NCBI GenBank assembly: GCA_964609655.1
Contig: CAZSUA010000191.1
Location: forward strand, 1 to 10,772
Length of the DNA stretch: 10,772 nt
Direction of reading: 5' to 3'
Source: JBBRRP01 sp964609655
GTDB lineage: Bacteria; Myxococcota_A; Polyangia; Polyangiales; Polyangiaceae
Shown: positions 1-6,586 of the stretch, in pieces
Numbering within the stretch: position 1 is the stretch's first letter
Layout of the letters: the number at the start of each line of letters is the position of its first letter
Notes under the pieces: model-generated
The model's database searches: none
Told to the model about the DNA's origin: nothing
The model's input: the letters and a program-made list of their open reading frames with translations, nothing else
Position numbers and translations under genes: made by a program

Positions 1-837
1 GGTTATCGCGGCGCGTTCACGCTCGGGCTGGTTTGTGGGCTCATCGCGGCGCCTTGCACAGGCCCGGTGTTAACTGGGATTTTGACGTGGATCGCGCAAA
101 CCAAGAGCGCAACGCTCGGTGCAGGCGCGATGACGGCTTTTTCTTTGGGCCTGGGAGCGCCTTTCTTTGTGGTGGGGACCTTCGCAGTTCAGCTGCCTAA
201 GAGTGGGCCGTGGATGGTGTACGTGAAGTCCGTACTGGGCATCGTGCTGATCGTGGTGGCGTTGTATTTCTTGAGCACCGCTTTCCCAGTGTTGGGCGCG
301 CTGGCGCAGCCTTCGCAGACGTTCCTGCTGGGAGCGCTGGCAGCCACGGGTGTCGGAATCGCGCTCGGTGCGATACACCGGGATTTCGCCGACCCAGATT
401 GGGCGTCGAAGCTGCTGAAGGGCAGCGGCGTAGTTCTCGCCAGCCTGGGCCTCTTCTTCGCGATCCTGGGTGCCACCAAGACGAGCAACACGCTCGCCTG
501 GCAAACCACCACGCTCGAAGCGACGCGAGCGCGCGCACTCGCCGAGAACCGTCCGCTGCTCGTCGATTTCACAGCTGCCTGGTGTGGCGCCTGCAAAGAG
601 CTCGAAAAGCACACGTTTTCCAACCCCCAAGTTGTCCAAGAAGCCGCACGCTTCTTAGCAGTGCGTGTGGACGCAACCCACGATGACGATCCGAAAGTGG
701 AGCAAACACTCAGCTCGCTGCAGGTTGTCGGTCTTCCCACAGTCATTCTTTTTGATTCGAAGGGCCATGAAGCGCTCCGCTACCGCGACTTCGTGACAGC
801 CGAAGAATTCTTAGCCGCACTCATGCGCGTGCGCTAA
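1..837 (+). CDS. dsbD: Thiol:disulfide interchange protein DsbD, C-terminal half (5' end outside window)
   Basis: DsbD carries electrons from cytoplasmic thioredoxin across the inner membrane to periplasmic thiol proteins. The reading frame is open from base 1, so the start lies upstream; 278 residues are visible. The fragment has about five hydrophobic segments (near residues 7-25, 39-60, 70-95, 105-122 and 137-158), the first holding the motif APCTGP with a membrane cysteine at residue 19. A thioredoxin-like domain follows, with the redox motif WCGACKE (Cys195 and Cys198) after LLVDFTAA, and the usual cis-proline in VVGLPTVILF. The spacing from Cys19 to Cys195 (176 residues) equals that between Cys285 and Cys461 of E. 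coli DsbD as I recall it, which supports an intact beta-to-gamma arrangement. Whether an N-terminal alpha domain exists cannot be seen. The TAA stop overlaps the end of the convergent comF-like gene by 4 bases. Family assignment is firm; a shorter ScsB- or CcdA-thioredoxin-type protein is the alternative. Confidence 0.88.
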   Translation, partial: GYRGAFTLGLVCGLIAAPCTGPVLTGILTWIAQTKSATLGAGAMTAFSLGLGAPFFVVGTFAVQLPKSGPWMVYVKSVLGIVLIVVALYFLSTAFPVLGALAQPSQTFLLGALAATGVGIALGAIHRDFADPDWASKLLKGSGVVLASLGLFFAILGATKTSNTLAWQTTTLEATRARALAENRPLLVDFTAAWCGACKELEKHTFSNPQVVQEAARFLAVRVDATHDDDPKVEQTLSSLQVVGLPTVILFDSKGHEALRYRDFVTAEEFLAALMRVR

Positions 838-1487
838 TCCTGCGGGCGCGCCAAGGCGACGCAGCCCTTAACAGGATAGCCCGCCTGGTTAAGCACCTCG
901 ACGCAACCGAGCAGCGTCGCACCCGTCGTGACCACGTCATCCACAAGAATGACGGGATCTCGTCGCCGCTCGCGCCGCTGACGAACCGAAAAGCACCCTT
1001 CAACATTCGTTCGTCGTTCAGCCGCAGCAAGCCCTGCTTGTTGTCCGGTCTGACGGACGCGTTGAAGCAGTCGATATTCGACCGGGATCGAGTTGGCTCG
1101 CCCGAGCGCACCCGCCAACAGCGCCGCCTGATTGTAGCCTCTCTCAGCTAACCGCTCGGGATGCATCGGCACCGGAACCAATACCGCTCCTCTGCCAAAC
1201 TCATCAGCCAAGGGCTGAAGTAGGCTCGCGAGCGGTTTTACAAGCTCAGTGCGCTCATGATACTTGAACGCCTGGATCGACCGCGCCAGAGCCCCACCGT
1301 ACACCCCGGCGGACAACACGCGAACTCCACCCACTCGACGTTCGCTAACAGACAGCGAGTTGAGAGCGCACTCCGTGCACAGCGCTCCCCTGAGCGTTTT
1401 TCCACAGCCCACACACTCAGACGGTGCAACGAGGTGAAGCAGCGCACGGCCTACGCCGAGCAGAAGAGAACGAGCGCCGCGGGACAT
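834..1487 (-). CDS. comF: ComF family protein (phosphoribosyltransferase-like, competence-associated)
   Basis: ComF proteins are cytoplasmic phosphoribosyltransferase-fold proteins needed for DNA uptake during natural transformation in several bacteria; their reaction is not settled. The 217-residue product has the family layout. A four-cysteine zinc finger comes first (Cys25, Cys28, Cys37, Cys40, in CVGCG and CTEC). Next is the signature VPVPMHPERLAERGYNQ (residues 104-120), then RQTGQQ near 145-150, and the PRPP-binding loop VILVDDVVTTGATL at 179-192. Length is normal for the family. The ATG start at 1487 has only a weak ribosome site upstream, but it leaves just enough sequence ahead of the zinc finger. 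It lies 66 bases downstream of the Nudix gene and is the last gene of the leftward set. It ends tail-to-tail on dsbD with a 4-base overlap. No other competence gene is in the window, so a role in transformation here is only suggested by family. Confidence 0.9.
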   Translation of the reverse strand: MSRGARSLLLGVGRALLHLVAPSECVGCGKTLRGALCTECALNSLSVSERRVGGVRVLSAGVYGGALARSIQAFKYHERTELVKPLASLLQPLADEFGRGAVLVPVPMHPERLAERGYNQAALLAGALGRANSIPVEYRLLQRVRQTGQQAGLAAAERRTNVEGCFSVRQRRERRRDPVILVDDVVTTGATLLGCVEVLNQAGYPVKGCVALARPQD

Positions 1488-1553
1488 GGCGCACGCTCGG
1501 CACGCTCTCTCGGACGGTTGTGCGGTTTGTTTGAGGCATCTTGCAGAGACAGG

Positions 1554-1958
1554 CTAGAGCCCCAAAAGTTGGCTCATCGACGCTTCATCAGCCGGCGTGA
1601 ACGGGTACTTTTCAAAATCAGTACTCTTGACCCAGCGGTAGGCGTTCACGTTGAGTTCTTGGGGGGTGCCTTCACCTAGCTCGCATTCGTAGAGGTACAG
1701 CTCCACCGTGTAACGCTCGTACGCATGGGTCACAAAGCTCATGAGCCGCCCAGGCTCGACCCCGATACCCAGGCGAAAGCGGAGCTCCCGCTTGAGCGCT
1801 TCCTGATCACTTTCGCCGGGCTCCACCCGCCCTCCCGGAAACTCCCAAAGCAAGGGCAGGACCGCAGAAGGCCGACGTTGCGTGATCAGGTAGCAAAGCT
1901 CACGCTCCACTACCGCAGCCGCGACTCGAATGGCGGGTTGGCTAACGGGGACGCTCAT
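1554..1958 (-). CDS. Nudix-fold (MutT-like) protein with degenerate Nudix box
   Basis: The 134-residue product has the size and layout of MutT-type pyrophosphatases, which remove oxidised nucleotides such as 8-oxo-dGTP. Visible landmarks are the first strand IRVAAAVV (10-17), QRRP (27-30), LWEFPGG (37-43), the Nudix region (43-65) and a late WVKSTDFEKYPFTPAD segment (109-124) resembling MutT's end. The Nudix box departs from GX5EX7REUXEEXGU: Gly43, Glu49, Arg57, Glu58 and Gly64 are kept, but the EE pair is Phe61-Arg62. Those glutamates bind the catalytic metal, so classical activity is doubtful. I chose the ATG at 1958 because the family's first strand begins just after it, a GGAG lies 12 bases upstream, and it leaves a 22-base gap after the FHA gene. 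An upstream ATG at 2024 would add 22 unusual residues and overlap the FHA gene by 44 bases. Fold is confident; function is not. Confidence 0.85.
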   Translation of the reverse strand: MSVPVSQPAIRVAAAVVERELCYLITQRRPSAVLPLLWEFPGGRVEPGESDQEALKRELRFRLGIGVEPGRLMSFVTHAYERYTVELYLYECELGEGTPQELNVNAYRWVKSTDFEKYPFTPADEASMSQLLGL

Positions 1959-1980
1959 CGGAGGACCCGTCTCCAAATCT

Positions 1981-3051
1981 TCAGGCGTCAATCCGAAATA
2001 GCTGTTGCCCCATGAGGAGCACATCGCCCACGCTCACTTGCTGCTCACGCTGCAAGCGCACAAACGTGCCGTTAGAGCTGCCCACGTCCGTGAGATACAC
2101 GCGCCCATCTTCGGCAGGCCCGACACGACAGTGGAGGCCTGAAACGTAGCCATCCTCAGAGAAAAGAATATCGCCACGCTCACGCCCGCAGTGCACACCG
2201 CGTTCGGGGATGGGGAAAGCATTGCCCGTGGTGTCGCGACCGATGACCAGCGCCAGACGCCCAATATAACCGACTGAAGGGCTCCCGAAGCGAGTCACAT
2301 TATCGGGCGTGGGCGCCTGTGCCTGAAGCGGCTCATACCGCACAATTTCTTGGCCGATTCGAAAGACGTCGTTGAAATCAAGCGGCCAAGGCTCGTTTGG
2401 ACGCAACTTCAGATACACGCCATTCAGCGAGCCTTCGTCCTTGATGAAAAGCTGACCGGCGCGCTGCGAAAGGGTCGAGTGCCGCGGCGAAAGATAGCTA
2501 TCGCCCGCGAAGATGCTGCCCGTGTCGCGGCCTAAGGTCACCGAAGGTGCATCTGGCAAGGAATAACGACCTGCCTCGCTCCCATCGGCGCGCAGAGCGA
2601 CGAGCGTGAGCCCGGTGTGCTGGACGGCTGAGGCAACGGGGGCTGCCGCGGGTATCGATTGCGCCGCCGCGAGTGCCGCTAAATTGTAGCCGCAGGAAGC
2701 ACAGAAACGATTTCCCGTCGGGTTGGTGTGAGCGCACTGAGGGCAATCGATGGTCGCGGCGCCAGCGGGTGGGGATGAAGCATAGCCGCCCGGGCGTGGA
2801 ACTGCAGCGGCGGACGTTGGCCTAGGGGGCTGGGCGATGGGAGCTGCCGGCGCTGCAACGGGGGCAGCGACAGGCGCCGCAACTGGCGCTTGAGCCACCG
2901 GGGGCCGAGCTTCGACTTGTGCTTGCCCATGCGCAGGCGTGTTGGCTACAAATGGCTTGGGCGCGTTGTCGCGTGGGAGCTCGGCTCCACATCCCAGGCA
3001 AAACTTGTAGTGATCCTGGTTCTCCTTGCTGCACTTGGAACACGTGATCAC
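1981..3051 (-). CDS. Double zinc-ribbon, double FHA-domain protein
   Basis: FHA domains bind phosphothreonine peptides, so this is probably a cytoplasmic adaptor in Ser/Thr-kinase signalling; its partner is unknown. The 356-residue product contains, in order: zinc ribbon 1 (Cys4, Cys7, Cys18, Cys21); a Pro/Ala/Val-rich linker with repeated PVAA units (about 45-98); zinc ribbon 2 (Cys103, Cys106, Cys117, Cys120); FHA 1 with Gly174-Arg175, Ser188 to His191 (SPRH) and SLNG at 208-211; and FHA 2 with Gly289-Arg290, SGLH at 304-307 and SSNG at 325-328. Both FHA domains keep the residues expected for phosphopeptide binding. I place the start at GTG 3051, because GAGGAGGT sits 5 bases upstream and zinc ribbon 1 begins at residue 4. 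An ATG at 3147 would add 32 residues lacking family character. The gene lies downstream of ruvA (156-base gap) and is followed 22 bases later by the Nudix gene. Architecture is confident; role is inference. Confidence 0.9.
   Translation of the reverse strand: MITCSKCSKENQDHYKFCLGCGAELPRDNAPKPFVANTPAHGQAQVEARPPVAQAPVAAPVAAPVAAPAAPIAQPPRPTSAAAVPRPGGYASSPPAGAATIDCPQCAHTNPTGNRFCASCGYNLAALAAAQSIPAAAPVASAVQHTGLTLVALRADGSEAGRYSLPDAPSVTLGRDTGSIFAGDSYLSPRHSTLSQRAGQLFIKDEGSLNGVYLKLRPNEPWPLDFNDVFRIGQEIVRYEPLQAQAPTPDNVTRFGSPSVGYIGRLALVIGRDTTGNAFPIPERGVHCGRERGDILFSEDGYVSGLHCRVGPAEDGRVYLTDVGSSNGTFVRLQREQQVSVGDVLLMGQQLFRIDA
2821..2901 (-). repeat. Low-complexity PVAA repeat coding segment
   Basis: Within the FHA gene, codons for residues 51-77 encode a run of Ala, Pro and Val with three PVAA-like units in tandem (QAPVAAPVAAPVAAPAAP), followed by a further proline-rich stretch. 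This is an intrinsically disordered linker between the two zinc ribbons. Such repeats often vary in copy number between strains. It is not a mobile or intergenic repeat. Confidence 0.7.
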
Positions 3052-3056
3052 TGATG

Positions 3057-3063
3057 ACCTCCT
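3057..3063 (-). promoter_or_regulatory. Strong Shine-Dalgarno site fixing the GTG start of the FHA gene
   Basis: On the minus strand the sequence reads AGGAGGT, then CATCA, then GTG at 3051. The match to the anti-Shine-Dalgarno sequence is essentially complete and the spacing is ideal. It is by far the best ribosome site seen upstream of any gene in this window. It decides the start of the zinc-ribbon/FHA protein against the longer ATG alternative at 3147. Confidence 0.85.
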
Positions 3064-3105
3064 CGACGCGCCCTCAATGGAGCGCACAAAACCACTGGAA
3101 TCATG

Positions 3106-3134
3106 AACGTAAACGGGGCTGTGGCCGCTGACAA
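3106..3134 (-). promoter_or_regulatory. Possible sigma-70-type promoter ahead of the FHA gene
   Basis: In the 156-base gap between ruvA and the FHA gene, the minus strand carries TTGTCA (3134-3129; five of six match the -35 consensus), exactly 17 bases, then TACGTT (3111-3106; three of six match the -10 consensus). Transcription would start near 3099 and leave a leader of about 48 bases containing the strong ribosome site. This would let the FHA, Nudix and comF genes be expressed separately from ruvA. The -10 match is poor and such matches arise by chance in a window this size. Confidence 0.22.
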
Positions 3135-3207
3135 TCCCTGCTGGCATGGTCGCGGACCCAGGAGCGGCATCCTACAGGGCTCCCCGGCGAACAGGTAGTG
3201 GGCAGTT

Positions 3208-3810
3208 CTATCCAGACAAAACTTGGAGCGCTTCGCGAAGTAGCTCGGCGAGCTCAACTTTGCCCACGCGATCCCCGAGCGCCTTGACCGCCCGTTCAGC
3301 CTCTGCAGGCCGATAGCCCATGTTAACCAACGCCTTCAGCAACAAATGGGCCTCAGCGGACGGGCTAGCTACCGATCCGCCGGGCCGGGCGACCTCCTGG
3401 CCGATTCCGATCAGCTTTTCCTGGAGCTCTAGTACCATGCGCTCGGCCGTCTTTTTGCCGATCCCTGGAACTTTCGACAGGCCCGAAACATCGGAAGCCT
3501 GCACTGCGCGAGCTAGCTCCGGCGGGGGAAGCGCGCTGAGCACCCCAAGCGCTGTCTTCGGGCCGACGTTCGGCACGCTGAGCAGCATTCTAAACACCAC
3601 CCGTTCGAGCGGAGAAGCAAACCCAAACAACTGAAATGTGTCTTCACGCACGTGGGTGTGGATATACAGCCGAATCCCCGCAGCGACGTGCTCAGCCTTC
3701 CCGGCTGTGCCGACCGGCGCGTGCACTTCGTACCCGACACCCCCAACATCAATCAGGAGGGGCCCGGAGGGTTCATCTGCCACCAGCTTGCCGCTAAGAA
3801 GTCCGATCAT
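3208..3810 (-). CDS. ruvA: Holliday junction branch migration complex subunit RuvA
   Basis: RuvA binds four-way DNA junctions as a tetramer and loads the RuvB helicase, driving branch migration in recombinational repair in the cytoplasm. The 200-residue product matches the usual length (about 203 in E. coli). Domain I begins MIGLLSGKL, with VGYEVHAP near 25-32 and the REDTFQLFGF segment (55-64), whose Glu56 and Asp57 match the acidic pin region. Two helix-hairpin-helix motifs follow: LLSVPNVGPKTALGVL (76-91) and LSKVPGIGKKTAERMV (111-126). After a flexible stretch (about 140-152) comes the RuvB-binding domain III (LLLKALVNMGYRPAEAERAV). The ATG at 3810 is the natural family start, with a weak ribosome site. 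It is the first gene of the leftward set and diverges from a small lipoprotein gene across 72 bases. Neither ruvB nor ruvC lies next to it, unlike the common ruvC-ruvA-ruvB order. Confidence 0.97.
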   Translation of the reverse strand: MIGLLSGKLVADEPSGPLLIDVGGVGYEVHAPVGTAGKAEHVAAGIRLYIHTHVREDTFQLFGFASPLERVVFRMLLSVPNVGPKTALGVLSALPPPELARAVQASDVSGLSKVPGIGKKTAERMVLELQEKLIGIGQEVARPGGSVASPSAEAHLLLKALVNMGYRPAEAERAVKALGDRVGKVELAELLREALQVLSG

Positions 3811-3882
3811 GCTTCGTTACCCAGAATCTGCCCCGGAGCTTTGCGTTTCAACGGCGGGGCACACCGTGCTAGCTAATCGCGC

Positions 3883-4179
3883 ATGCGCCCCCACGCGTCC
3901 AGCCGTGTCCTGTGCCTTCTCGGAGTCACCAGCTTATTTAGCTCATTACTTCCTGCCTGTGGTGGGTCATCGAGCGAGACACCCCCGCCACGCCGACCGG
4001 ATTTCACGGCGCTTAAGGCCCGGCCCGAGGACATGCCTCCTCCGGCTGCATCCGACACCAAACCGACTAGCTCAGCGCTGACCCGAGACTATCCTGACAA
4101 CTCCGACGCAAAGAGCCCAGGCACCTGGGGCACGGAGCCCGCGGCGCCGGAGGATGTCAAAATCGAGTTGAAAGAGTAG
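3883..4179 (+). CDS. Small proline-rich lipoprotein, function unknown
   Basis: I do not recognise this 98-residue protein. It has a basic start (MRPHASSR), a hydrophobic stretch from about residue 9 to 24, and a lipobox-like LPAC ending at Cys26. It is therefore probably cleaved and lipid-anchored in the envelope. The mature part (GGSSSETPPPRRPD onward) is rich in Pro, Ser, Ala and charged residues, with no predicted domain, and looks disordered; DYPDNSDAKSPGTWGTEP is its most distinctive segment. The ATG at 3883 lies 72 bases from the divergent ruvA start and has no clear ribosome site. Its last 23 bases overlap the 3' end of the convergent TPR gene. The plausible signal peptide and lipobox support a real gene. 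Confidence 0.65.
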   Translation: MRPHASSRVLCLLGVTSLFSSLLPACGGSSSETPPPRRPDFTALKARPEDMPPPAASDTKPTSSALTRDYPDNSDAKSPGTWGTEPAAPEDVKIELKE

Positions 4180-5032
4180 CGCCAGCAAATCCAGGAAACA
4201 CGACCGGCACGAAGGACGTTCCTGCAACGTTGGCATCGGCCGGTGGAGCAAGAAAATACCAAGCGGCGCCCCCCGCGGCGATCACTAAGCCGGCTACCGC
4301 TGTGACTCCACCCACGGTCTGGCGGCTGCGCGCGGCATTTCCATCAGAGGCATTCTGCGCGGAGCATTCCCTTCGAGTAGGACACTTTCCTTCAACATCT
4401 TTGACGTCGGCCCCCGCACGACTCCAAACGGCGACACCCACCAGCGCGACGGCACCACCTGCGCCGGCAACGATCAAGGGCCAGATTGGGCGTTTTGGGC
4501 CTGTATCTGCAACGGGCGCAGCTGACGTGGTGCTAGAGGCCTGGGAGGGCGCGGGTGCAGGCGTTGGCGGCGGGGCTTGCGGCTGCGGTTGTGCTGCGCG
4601 CTGGCTCTCTTCCAGCTGACGCTTGAGCACTTCAATGCGGCGCGTGATCTGATCGGCATCGGCGGCGTCGGAACGTCGCACCAAATAGGTTTGCAACGCG
4701 GCGATCGCCTGAGCTTTATTGCCGCTCAATTCGTAGGCCGTTGCAAGGTTCAGCAGCAGAGGATGCGCCGTGCAATCGCGCCGATAGGCGTCTTCCCAGT
4801 ACAAGATCGAGCGTGAGTAATCGGCTTCTTTGAATGCAGCCTGCCCGGCCTGAAACGCCCCCTTAGCAGCTTGCACATCCCCATCCGTTGGCGCGCGCGT
4901 GCACTCAGGATACGGCTTCATGTCGGCCTGCTGGGCAGAGGCTGGGCTCGCCACAAGCGCAAGGCTCAGGCACGACAAAACAAGCAACAGCGCACGAATG
5001 AATCCGACCATTTGAAGTTTCAGCGTATCCAA
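4157..5032 (-). CDS. Exported TPR-repeat protein with two C-terminal membrane segments
   Basis: The 291-residue product starts with a signal peptide (hydrophobic from about 9 to 30, likely cut after ASA at 33). A tetratricopeptide-like region follows, with helices near 57-84 (AKGAFQAGQAAFKEADY) and 90-118 (PLLLNLATAYELSGNKAQAIAALQTYL). Next is a coiled-coil-like basic stretch (128-145) and a Pro/Ala/Gln linker (146-180). Two hydrophobic segments (184-203 and 239-260) flank a loop with Cys217 and Cys223. The protein ends in GATLSTRF, a terminal Phe pattern I associate with myxobacterial envelope proteins. TPRs bind other proteins, so an envelope scaffold is likely but unproven. The start is a TTG at 5032 with GAGG seven bases upstream; an ATG at 5011 with a weaker site would still give a signal peptide. 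It diverges from the NtrC-type regulator across 135 bases and overlaps the lipoprotein gene by 23 bases at its 3' end. Confidence 0.85.
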   Translation of the reverse strand: MDTLKLQMVGFIRALLLVLSCLSLALVASPASAQQADMKPYPECTRAPTDGDVQAAKGAFQAGQAAFKEADYSRSILYWEDAYRRDCTAHPLLLNLATAYELSGNKAQAIAALQTYLVRRSDAADADQITRRIEVLKRQLEESQRAAQPQPQAPPPTPAPAPSQASSTTSAAPVADTGPKRPIWPLIVAGAGGAVALVGVAVWSRAGADVKDVEGKCPTRRECSAQNASDGNAARSRQTVGGVTAVAGLVIAAGGAAWYFLAPPADANVAGTSFVPVVFPGFAGATLSTRF

Positions 5033-5167
5033 GAGGCAGCCTCAGCATAAGGGGGAGCTGGGCTTAATCAGCAGATTCGGCCACCGGTCCGGAGCAAAAA
5101 CGGCTGATCGAAAGCCGCGCAGAGGATTGCTAGCTTTCCGCTGTGAACTGCCGCAGAAACCTGAGCC

Positions 5168-6586
5168 ATGCTGAGTGAACCGAAGCAGATCCTGGTGGTC
5201 GACGACGAGCCCAACCTGCGCCGGGTCTTGAGTGCTCAGCTCAGCCGCGACGGCTACGAGGTCCACACCGCCGACGACGGAGAGCAAGCCGAGGAGATGC
5301 TGCTCGAGCACCACATTGACCTGGTGATCACCGATCTGCGGATGCCGAAGATGGACGGAATGCAGCTGCTTCGGCGTGCGCTCGAGATCGACAACAATCT
5401 ACCAGTCATCCTGCTCACCGCGCACGGCACCGTCGACAATGCCGTCGAGGCGCTCAAGACCGGAGCTTTTGATTATCTGACGAAACCCTTTGATCAGGAG
5501 GAAGTTCGCAGCATCGTGCGCAAGGCACTGCGCACGCGGGACCTCTCGGCACAGGAAGCCTCGGTCAGTCTGCCTTCAGCACCCTCAGATGCGCCCTACG
5601 GCATCATCGGCAAGAGCGAAGCTATATCAGAACTCTATGCCATCCTGCGCCGAGCTGCGGACTCCCCTAGCACCGTCTTGGTTACGGGTGAAAGCGGGAC
5701 AGGCAAAGAGCTAGTGGCGCGTGCCCTGCATGAGCACTCGTCGCGCGCCGCGCAGCCTTTTATTAAAGTCAATTGCGCTGCCATCCCGAAAGACTTGATG
5801 GAAAGTGAATTCTTTGGCCATGAGCGTGGCGCCTTCACGGGTGCTGTGGCGTCGAAGCCGGGGCGCTTCGAATTGGCGGACAAAGGGACGCTTTTTCTGG
5901 ACGAAATCGGGGCGATACCGGTCGATCTGCAGGTGAAACTGCTGCGCGCGCTACAAGAAAGCGAGTTTGAAAGAGTGGGCGGCATCAAGACGATTCGGGT
6001 AGATGTGCGGGTGATTGCTGCCACCAAAAGCGATCTCAAAAAGGAGATCGCCCACGGCGCGTTCCGTGAGGATCTTTTCTATCGATTGAATGTGGTTCCG
6101 ATACGTTTACCGCCGCTCCGTGAACGCATCGAAGACATCCCACTTCTGATTCAACACTTCCTTCTGAAATTCAACACACGCCTCAACAAGCAGATTCTCG
6201 CCGCTTCAGCTGAAGTCGAGACGTTGCTCAAAGGCTATCATTGGCCGGGCAATATTCGTGAGCTTGAAAATATTGTCGAACGCGCGGTGTTATTTTGCGA
6301 TGGCAACAGGCTTGAAGTCTCAGACTTGCCGAGCGAAGTGCGCGCCAGCGTCACCTCCATTGAGCACGAGCCGCCTCCCGATCCGGCAATCTCCGGGGAC
6401 GGCTTAAAGGAGCAAGTCAAAGCCGCCACGGCGCGCCTCGAACGCGAGCTCATCCTGCAAGCTCTGAAGCAAACCCATGCTAACGTCACACATGCCGCGC
6501 GGCTGCTCAAGATTTCGCGCAAGGGCCTGCAGCTCAAGATGAAAGAGCTTGGGCTTCGCGAACGCGAGGAACGGGTTGAAACGTGA
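5168..6586 (+). CDS. NtrC-family sigma-54-dependent response regulator
   Basis: This cytoplasmic regulator is phosphorylated by a histidine kinase and then uses ATP hydrolysis to open sigma-54 promoters. The 472 residues contain the three standard domains. The receiver (about 7-120) has acidic Asp12-Asp13, phospho-acceptor Asp56 (VITDLRMP), Thr84 and Lys106 (TKPF). The AAA+ domain (about 146-375) has Walker A GESGTGKE (174-181), the sigma-54 contact loop GAFTGA (221-226), Walker B TLFLDEIG (241-248), arginines in FREDLFYRLNV, and the WPGNIREL sensor. A Fis-type helix-turn-helix (about 425-465) includes NVTHAARLLKISRKGLQLKM. All key residues are present, so it should be active. The ATG at 5168 is the family-typical start; the ribosome site is weak. 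No histidine kinase lies within the window. Its stop overlaps the next gene's GTG start (GTGA), suggesting co-translation. Targets are unknown. Confidence 0.96.
   Translation: MLSEPKQILVVDDEPNLRRVLSAQLSRDGYEVHTADDGEQAEEMLLEHHIDLVITDLRMPKMDGMQLLRRALEIDNNLPVILLTAHGTVDNAVEALKTGAFDYLTKPFDQEEVRSIVRKALRTRDLSAQEASVSLPSAPSDAPYGIIGKSEAISELYAILRRAADSPSTVLVTGESGTGKELVARALHEHSSRAAQPFIKVNCAAIPKDLMESEFFGHERGAFTGAVASKPGRFELADKGTLFLDEIGAIPVDLQVKLLRALQESEFERVGGIKTIRVDVRVIAATKSDLKKEIAHGAFREDLFYRLNVVPIRLPPLRERIEDIPLLIQHFLLKFNTRLNKQILAASAEVETLLKGYHWPGNIRELENIVERAVLFCDGNRLEVSDLPSEVRASVTSIEHEPPPDPAISGDGLKEQVKAATARLERELILQALKQTHANVTHAARLLKISRKGLQLKMKELGLREREERVET

Noticed and set aside
1257..1679. Open frame of 140 codons on the plus strand across comF and the Nudix gene
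   Set aside because: It is the antisense shadow of two well-supported minus-strand genes and its product has no domain or signal.
1959..2024. N-terminal extension of the Nudix protein from an ATG at 2024
   Set aside because: It would overlap the FHA gene by 44 bases and add residues outside the fold; the ATG at 1958 matches the family's N-terminus and follows a GGAG sequence.
3823..3851. TTGAAA and GATTCT with 17-base spacing on the minus strand ahead of ruvA
   Set aside because: The -10 element matches only half the consensus and would put the transcript start about six bases from the ATG. Too weak to list as a promoter.
3364..3873. Repeated GCTAGC hexamers (3364, 3512, 3868, also 5129, near 10246 and 10676)
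   Set aside because: They lie in coding and non-coding DNA alike, with no fixed spacing or shared flanks, so no regulatory role can be supported.
3638..4081. Open frame of 147 codons on the plus strand covering the ruvA start and the small lipoprotein
   Set aside because: It runs antisense to ruvA and out of frame with the lipoprotein, which has a signal peptide and lipobox; the product is an arginine/proline-rich artefact.
5091..5104. GG-N10-GC spacing upstream of the NtrC-type gene, as in sigma-54 promoters
   Set aside because: Only the two dinucleotides match; the surrounding TGGCAC and TTGC consensus bases are absent, so it is most likely chance.
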